Source: Pleomorphomonas sp. (GTDB lineage: Bacteria > Pseudomonadota > Alphaproteobacteria > Rhizobiales > Pleomorphomonadaceae). Taken from it: 64,000 nt of DNA. The position numbers and the translations under genes were made by a program. The stretch is from contig JARKNW010000035.1 of the NCBI GenBank assembly GCA_029976075.1, positions 167,482-231,481 on the forward strand. The letters run 5' to 3'. Of this stretch, positions 58,913 to 64,000 are shown in pieces; the first letter of the stretch is position 1, and each line of letters opens with the position of its first letter. The notes under the pieces were generated by a model. It worked only from the letters and a program-made list of their open reading frames with translations. It was not told the origin of the DNA and made no database searches.

Positions 58913-59287
58913 ATGGATATAGAGCGCATTGGACGACGGCTTTTCCAGGTAGCTGGCGTTATTTGTCTCCTCACGATAACGGTTCTATCCGTTCTGCCCG
59001 GAGCCGATCGGCCGCACGTCTTCGGCTCGGGTAACGTCGAACACGTCATTGCCTATATCGGCACAGCCTTCTTCGCCTCGTCTCTGCCGGGTCTTCGTGG
59101 CTGGCGAGTCGTTTTGCTGTTGTCGGCGGCCTCATTGGCATTCGAAGGCCTTCAGATGTTCATTCCAGGCCGCAGTCCGGGGCTCGACAACTGGCTCGCC
59201 TCGACCGCCGGCGCTCTCATCGGATTGGCCCTGGCCTGGGCTTTTGCCGCCGTCGTGCGTTCCCGACTTTCCATCGCCCCGCGCTGA
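58913..59287 (+). CDS. VanZ-like membrane protein
   Basis: A 124-residue VanZ-family protein with about four membrane segments (LFQVAGVICLLTITVLSVLPG, HVIAYIGTAFFASSLPG, ALIGLALAWAFAAVV) and the family Glu in LAFEGLQMFIPGRSPGLDN. The ATG at 58913, after GGGAG, is preferred to 58868. Role in the alphaproteobacterial envelope unknown. Confidence 0.75.
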   Translation: MDIERIGRRLFQVAGVICLLTITVLSVLPGADRPHVFGSGNVEHVIAYIGTAFFASSLPGLRGWRVVLLLSAASLAFEGLQMFIPGRSPGLDNWLASTAGALIGLALAWAFAAVVRSRLSIAPR

Positions 59288-59290
59288 GCG

Positions 59291-60067
59291 CTAACCCGCC
59301 GTCACCAGATCGACACCCGATTGCCGAAGTGCCATTGCCAGTTTTTCCGGCGGCGGCGCATCGGTGATGAGCGTGTCGACGTCCCGCCACGGCGCATAGC
59401 GCGAAGGGAAGATGGCGTCGAACTTGGAATGGTCGGCCACTACCACGCATTTGGCCGCCCTGGCCACCATGGCGGTATAAACGGCACCACATTCGAGCAG
59501 CGCCTCCGACGGACCATCCGGAGCCAGACCCGAGGCTCCGGTGATGGCATAATCGGCGTAGAAATTGCCGAGGAACGACACCGCATGCACGCCGACGGTA
59601 GCCCCTTCGCTGGCGTGATAATCGCCGGGCAACATCAGCACCTTGATGGTCGGATTGAAGGCCAGCACCGTTGCCACTCCAAAGGAATGGGTGATGACGG
59701 TGATGTTCTTCATTTCCACGGCGATGCGGCGGGCGACGTGCACGGTGGTGGCGCCCGATCCAATCATCAGCACATGGCCATCACCGATCACCTTTAGCGC
59801 CGTGCGTGCCATGCGCTGGCGCTCCTCGACGAACAACCTGTGACGCTCGGTGACCGATGGCTCACTGGAAAGCGGCCGCACAGCGCCACCGTAGGTACGG
59901 TTCAAGAGCCCCTGCGTCGTCAGTTCATCGAGATCGCGGCGAATGGTCTCGGTGGACACATCGAGCCGGCGCGCGAGTTCGGCAACACGCAACGATGGAC
60001 TTGAATCCAGCTCGGCCAGGATCTGTGTCTGCCGCGATGACTTGGTCCGCTTCATGCTGCGCGCCAT
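59291..60067 (-). CDS. DeoR/GlpR-family transcriptional repressor
   Basis: A 258-residue regulator. N-terminal HTH (LRVAELARRLDVSTETIRRDLDELTTQGLLNRTYGGAVRP) and C-terminal sugar-phosphate sensor domain (DGHVLMIGSGATTVHVARRIAV ... VVVADHSKFD). Last gene of the minus-strand ABC transporter operon, probably controlling it in response to a phosphorylated metabolite. Converges with the VanZ-like gene, 3 bp apart. Confidence 0.88.
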   Translation of the reverse strand: MARSMKRTKSSRQTQILAELDSSPSLRVAELARRLDVSTETIRRDLDELTTQGLLNRTYGGAVRPLSSEPSVTERHRLFVEERQRMARTALKVIGDGHVLMIGSGATTVHVARRIAVEMKNITVITHSFGVATVLAFNPTIKVLMLPGDYHASEGATVGVHAVSFLGNFYADYAITGASGLAPDGPSEALLECGAVYTAMVARAAKCVVVADHSKFDAIFPSRYAPWRDVDTLITDAPPPEKLAMALRQSGVDLVTAG

Positions 60068-60198
60068 GCTTCCGTCTGGCCGCTTGGATATGATTCGGCC
60101 ATCCTCTTGATAGGTGAGGGTTTCAGGTCGGGATGGGGGCGGTCAAGGCGTCTTATATCCACCTCGGCTGCCGCCCTCCGGCCTAGCCTTTCACGGCC

Positions 60199-61017
60199 TC
60201 ACCCCTCTCTCGCCTTCAGTTCGGCGCGTCGACGGAGCAGGAAACGGATGAGGCCGCCGCCGAGCAAAAGCGCCGCCGCGGTCAGCGTACTCATGGTACC
60301 GAGTGCCGGCACCATGGGCGTGTAGCCAGCCACCATCTTGGAATAGAGCCACTTCGGGATCGTCGAGTCGGCGCCGGCCGTGTAGAGCGACAGCGGGAAG
60401 TTGCCCCAGGAGAGCAAGAAGGCGAACAACGCGCCTGACCATATGCCCGGCCAGAGGATCGGCAGCGTCACGGTGCGAAGCGTAAAGAGGCGCGAGGCGC
60501 CGAGATCGCTCGCCGCTTCCTCAAGAACGGGGTCGAAGCTGAACACCTGAATGGCAATCACCAGCGTTACCACCGGTACGATCCATACAAGATGCGCGAC
60601 GACAGCCGTCTTCCAGGTCGGGCTGATGCCGAGTGCGTTGAACCAGAGCAGCAAAGCCAGACCGAGCACCGGCTGGGGAAAGAAGATCGGCAATAGCAGC
60701 AAGCGTTGGAAGGCGCGGCGCCCTTTCCAGGGATAGCGTGCAAAGGCCAGCGCGCCGAAGAAAGCAAAGAGAACACTGAGAACGGTGACGATCAGCGCGA
60801 TCAGCACCGAGTTCTGCACCAGAACTTGAATTTCGAGCGAGTCCCAGGTCTTGCCCCACCATTCAGTCGAGAAAATCTTGACCGGAAAGGCGAAATAACG
60901 CCCCTTGGAAAGGCCGGCCAGCGTACCGCAGGCGATCGGCAGGTAGATCGCGAGCACGACGAAGGCAGTCCAGGCGCGGATAAGAAAATGAGTGCGGGTG
61001 CGTCCGACAGTCTGCAT
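60199..61017 (-). CDS. ABC transporter permease, PotC-type
   Basis: A 272-residue permease with six membrane segments and the ATPase-contact EAA loop EEAASDLGASRLFTLRTVTLPILWPGI. Works with the 61021 permease, the 61901 ATPase and the 63084 binding protein. The PotABCD family imports polyamines or other cationic and small organic solutes. Confidence 0.88.
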   Translation of the reverse strand: MQTVGRTRTHFLIRAWTAFVVLAIYLPIACGTLAGLSKGRYFAFPVKIFSTEWWGKTWDSLEIQVLVQNSVLIALIVTVLSVLFAFFGALAFARYPWKGRRAFQRLLLLPIFFPQPVLGLALLLWFNALGISPTWKTAVVAHLVWIVPVVTLVIAIQVFSFDPVLEEAASDLGASRLFTLRTVTLPILWPGIWSGALFAFLLSWGNFPLSLYTAGADSTIPKWLYSKMVAGYTPMVPALGTMSTLTAAALLLGGGLIRFLLRRRAELKAREG

Positions 61018-61020
61018 GGC

Positions 61021-61899
61021 TCAGCGCTTTCCTAGGATCTTGTCGAGGTCGAGCCGGGCCATGGCGGTGAGCGCCAGGCCGGAGACGATGAGGACGAGGA
61101 TGAGAGCGAGCGCCGATCCCATCGGCCAGTTCTGGGCGTAGGTGAAGGCCACCTCGATATCCTGGGTGATTGTGATCACCGACTGCCCGCCGAGGATCTT
61201 CGCCTCGGCCACGGCACCGGCGGCCAGCACGAAGGTGAGCAGAGCACCGATCAGGATGCCGGGCATGGCAAGTGGCAGCTCAATCTCCCGCCAGATCATC
61301 ATGCGCCCTGCCCCGAGATCACTGGCGGCGTCGACGAGATCGCGCGGGATCATGGCAATGCCCAGCGTCATCGGGAACAGCATGAAAGGCAGATAGACGT
61401 AGACCATGCCGAACAAGGTGATACCGGGAGTGTAAAGGAGTTCCGGTCCGCCGGAAAAGCCGAACCATTTCAGGGCACCATCCAGCACGCCATTCTTGAT
61501 GAAGAACAGTACCCAGCCATAAAGGCGGACATTCTCCGAAACGAACAGCGGGAAGACAAACAGCACCGACACCAAGCCGGACCACTTGCCGAACACCTTG
61601 TTGAGGCCAAAGGCGATCGGATAGCAGACAACCAACAGGATGGCGACGCAGGCGAATGCGAGCGCCAGCGACCAGACGAAAGACGTCCACACGGTGTTGT
61701 TGAGGTCGAAGATCGCCGACAGGTTTTCGAGCGTGAAGGAGCGGAAGACCTCGAAACTCTTGGGCGTCGCGAAGGCATAGGCCGCAACGGTGAGAAGCGG
61801 CGCCAAAAACCCGGCAACGAGCAGAACAAGCACCGGCAGCGAGGCCCGCAACCCGGGCGAAAGCCTTGGCGCAGACGAGGACAGGGAGCTGTTGGCCAT
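61021..61899 (-). CDS. ABC transporter permease, PotB-type
   Basis: A 292-residue permease. The first membrane segment is SLPVLVLLVAGFLAPLLTVAAYAF; the EAA loop is VDAASDLGAGRMMIWREIELPLAMPGI. Three bases separate it from the PotC-type gene and one from the ATPase gene, so all are co-transcribed. Confidence 0.9.
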   Translation of the reverse strand: MANSSLSSSAPRLSPGLRASLPVLVLLVAGFLAPLLTVAAYAFATPKSFEVFRSFTLENLSAIFDLNNTVWTSFVWSLALAFACVAILLVVCYPIAFGLNKVFGKWSGLVSVLFVFPLFVSENVRLYGWVLFFIKNGVLDGALKWFGFSGGPELLYTPGITLFGMVYVYLPFMLFPMTLGIAMIPRDLVDAASDLGAGRMMIWREIELPLAMPGILIGALLTFVLAAGAVAEAKILGGQSVITITQDIEVAFTYAQNWPMGSALALILVLIVSGLALTAMARLDLDKILGKR

Positions 61900-61900
61900 G

Positions 61901-63007
61901 TCAGCCTCCCACCACGATGGCGTTCTTGGCGTCCCAGCCGATCGTCACCTCGCCCTCACCCTTCCAGGCAGCGGCACGCGGCACTTCGACGAGGAAGGTG
62001 CGACCGGTACGGCTCCTCACCTGGTATTGCAGGCGCGAGCCCAGCGAGTACTCGTTGAAGATGGTTCCGGTGAACGTGTTGTCGGCACCCGCCTCGGCGG
62101 AAACGAAGCGCATGTATTCAGGACGAATGACGACGCTCGCCTCGTCGCCGTCTATTGAAACGCCCGGCGCCACGACGACCGGCTTGCCATCACGCCGTAG
62201 CCAGCCCCCCTCGGACCGACGGATCGGAACGATGTTCACCTCGCCGAAGAACTCGGCAACAAACCGATCGGCTGGCGTCGAATAGATCTGCTCGGGCGTG
62301 CCGATCTGCACCACCTTGCCCGCTCGCATGACACCGATGCGGTCGGACATCACCATTGCTTCTTCGAGGGAGTGGGTGATGTAAACGAAGGTCTTGCCGC
62401 TTTCGCGGTGCAGGTCCTTGAGTTCCTTTTCCAGGAGCTTCTTGAGTTTGTAGTCCAAGGCGGACAGCGGTTCGTCGAAGAAAAGAACGTCGGGGTCGTA
62501 GGCGAAGGCGCGGGCCAGCGCCACGCGCTGTTTCTCGCCTCCCGAGCAGAGCATCACGTTCTTGGAATAATAGTCTTCCGGCAGGCGGACCTTGGCCATC
62601 AGTTCGAGCGCCCGCTTGCGCCGCTCGTCAGGCGCCATCTTGCGAACGCGCAACGGGAACTCGATGTTGTCGCCCACCGTCATGTGCGGGAAAAGCGCCA
62701 GAGACTGAAAGACCAGACAGGTCGGCCGCCGGTTGGACGGTACGTCGTTGATCAGTTCGCCGCGCAGCGTGATGTAGCCATCACTGGGGCTTTCAAGACC
62801 CGCCAGCATTCGGAGCAACGTTGTCTTGCCCGAACCGGACGGGCCGACGATGGTGACGAACTCGCCCTCCTCGATATCGAGGCTGATGCCGTCGACCGCC
62901 GCGAAGCCATCGAAAACCTTGCGGACATCGACGAGTTGCAGCACCGGCCGCAGCGCCTTTGGACCGGAAGACAAGTTGGACACGGGAGAGACGGCGACAG
63001 ATGACAT
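61901..63007 (-). CDS. ABC transporter ATP-binding protein, PotA-type
   Basis: A 368-residue ATPase. Walker A GPSGSGKTT, signature CSGGEKQRVALARA, Walker B LFFDEPLSALD, switch THSLEEA; a TOBE domain follows from about residue 245 (RFVAEFFGEVNIVPIRR ... VVIRPEYMRF). Note LSALDYKLKKLLEKELKDLHRE where many PotA have LSALDAKLR. Energises import. Confidence 0.92.
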   Translation of the reverse strand: MSSVAVSPVSNLSSGPKALRPVLQLVDVRKVFDGFAAVDGISLDIEEGEFVTIVGPSGSGKTTLLRMLAGLESPSDGYITLRGELINDVPSNRRPTCLVFQSLALFPHMTVGDNIEFPLRVRKMAPDERRKRALELMAKVRLPEDYYSKNVMLCSGGEKQRVALARAFAYDPDVLFFDEPLSALDYKLKKLLEKELKDLHRESGKTFVYITHSLEEAMVMSDRIGVMRAGKVVQIGTPEQIYSTPADRFVAEFFGEVNIVPIRRSEGGWLRRDGKPVVVAPGVSIDGDEASVVIRPEYMRFVSAEAGADNTFTGTIFNEYSLGSRLQYQVRSRTGRTFLVEVPRAAAWKGEGEVTIGWDAKNAIVVGG

Positions 63008-63083
63008 GGTCTAGCGATCCTGAAGACGAGACTTGGAAAGGAGCCGTCCGCCAGACCCGGCGGACGGCAATCTTTGGAAGCGA

Positions 63084-64000
63084 TCAGCCTCGCTGGCGCT
63101 TGGCGGCCAGCACGATCTCCAACGCCTTGTCGTAGTCGGGCACGATGTCGTATTCGGCCGAGCGAGCCATTTCTTCTTCGAGGCTGTCCCACTGGATCGC
63201 GTCGAGTTCATCCTTGGTGAACAAGTCGAAGCAGGCCTTGTTGCCCATCTGGGCCACCGGATTGAAGGTTCCCTCCGCAAAGGCCACCGTGTGCGCCACC
63301 TTGGGATCCTGAACGTATTCCAGGAACTGCGTGGCAAGTGGCGAAAGCTGCGGATTGTTGACCGTGGAAGTGATCTCGATCCAAGACACGCCGCCCTTGC
63401 CGTTGATAGGCCCCTTCAGCGGGGTGACGGCACGCAGGTTGGGATAACCATCAGCGCGGGCCGGGGACACAGAATAGGTGCCACCGGTGAAATGCAGATC
63501 GATTTCCCCCGAGATCAGCGCCTGGTTCATGGTGGCGATGTCACCGATCATCTTGGCGCCCTTGAAGATGCGGACGGCCGTTTCCTCGAACAGCTTGAAG
63601 TCGGCTTCGGTGTGCGCCACGAAGGGATTGATGCCGGCGGTCAGGAAGATGTCGAAGACATTCCAGTCGTCGGATTCCAGAATGCCGTACTTGCCGGCGA
63701 GCGACGGGTCGTTGAAGAGATTCCAGCCCTGCTCCTCGGCGGTGGCCCGGCTGATCTTGTCGGTGTTGACGACGAAGGAATAGGGCCCGAAGCGCTGGGC
63801 CATGCCCAGGAGATCCTTGCCGTCGTCGCTCATTGCCCAGCGGTAGGGCGCCTTGAACTCAGGCAGCATCTTGTCGAAAGAGGGCTCGAAAGTCTCGCGC
63901 GGCAGCGGCTTGATCAGGCCGGCCGGAGCCATGATCTTGCGCGCCCAGGGATTGTTGACGTTGATCAGATCCCAGACGTTGGTCTCGCCGGCCCTGAGGC
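63084..64000 (-). CDS. ABC transporter substrate-binding protein, PotD-type (5' end outside window)
   Basis: 305 residues are visible; the frame is open to the window edge, so the signal peptide and N-terminus are missing. GETNVWDLINVNNPWARKI, RFGPYSFVVNTDKISRATAEEQGWNLFNDPSLAGKYGILESDDWNVFDIFLTAG and GDIATMNQALISGEIDLHFTGGTYSVSP fit periplasmic PotD/PotF-type proteins. First gene in transcription order of the ABC operon. Substrate not deducible; polyamine is possible. Confidence 0.88.
   Translation of the reverse strand, partial: LRAGETNVWDLINVNNPWARKIMAPAGLIKPLPRETFEPSFDKMLPEFKAPYRWAMSDDGKDLLGMAQRFGPYSFVVNTDKISRATAEEQGWNLFNDPSLAGKYGILESDDWNVFDIFLTAGINPFVAHTEADFKLFEETAVRIFKGAKMIGDIATMNQALISGEIDLHFTGGTYSVSPARADGYPNLRAVTPLKGPINGKGGVSWIEITSTVNNPQLSPLATQFLEYVQDPKVAHTVAFAEGTFNPVAQMGNKACFDLFTKDELDAIQWDSLEEEMARSAEYDIVPDYDKALEIVLAAKRQRG

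Overview
The window is GC-rich chromosomal DNA, most probably from an alphaproteobacterium of the Hyphomicrobiales (Rhizobiales). Clues are two DUF1236-type secreted proteins, an HpaR-like MarR regulator, an NDUFS4-like complex I subunit and the prophage gene content. [FeFe]-hydrogenase maturases in such a background suggest an anaerobic or nitrogen-fixing lineage such as Pleomorphomonas; that genus name is a guess. About 49.9 kb of the 64 kb is one apparently complete prophage.

Left host flank (1-8383): the start of a chemoreceptor gene running off the window, two tandem small secreted proteins, the minus-strand operon hydG-aspA-hydF (H-cluster assembly with an embedded aspartate ammonia-lyase), then a divergent MarR / DUF1349 / ABC-ATPase cluster ending at tRNA-Pro.

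Prophage (8384-58296): integrated in tRNA-Pro(TGG). A 50-bp duplication (8384-8433 = 58247-58296) covers the 5' half of the tRNA through the anticodon loop. The intact tRNA is at the right end, so its 5' half and upstream promoter come from the phage side. The layout is lambda-like. An S24 repressor (18703-19404) sits between two outward promoters whose spacers carry the same 14-mer. The leftward early operon (18015 down to 8456) encodes an HD hydrolase, DUF2303, a DUF2158-like protein, a beta clamp, a MazG-like protein, SSB, excisionase and integrase. The rightward early operon (19490-28881) encodes a Cro-position protein, small membrane proteins, a CII-like regulator, a helicase-methyltransferase fusion, a C5-cytosine methyltransferase and a primase-helicase. 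It is followed by a 12-copy iteron region that looks like the replication origin. The late genes (28980-57518) join a lambda-type head (GpA terminase, portal, gpW, protease with nested scaffold, gpD, gpE) to a Mu-type contractile tail (sheath, tube, frameshifted chaperone, tape measure, gpN, gpP, gp45-gp48). Fibres, an SGNH-hydrolase protein, holin, SAR-type lysozyme and overlapping spanins follow. A P22 immI-like cassette (ribbon-helix-helix protein, small protein, Bro-N antirepressor, secreted protein) is inserted between tail chaperone and tape measure. The right end holds a large metallophosphoesterase-like protein and a dNMP kinase.

Right host flank (58333-64000): an NDUFS4-like subunit, tRNA-Arg(TCT), a VanZ-like protein, then a minus-strand PotABCD-type ABC importer operon ending in a DeoR regulator; the binding-protein gene runs off the window.

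The points most worth following up are the iteron origin, phage-supplied transcription of tRNA-Pro, the helicase-methyltransferase pair, the immI-like cassette, paired candidate integrase arm sites, a protein with an SSB-like tail, and the metallophosphoesterase/dNMP-kinase pair.
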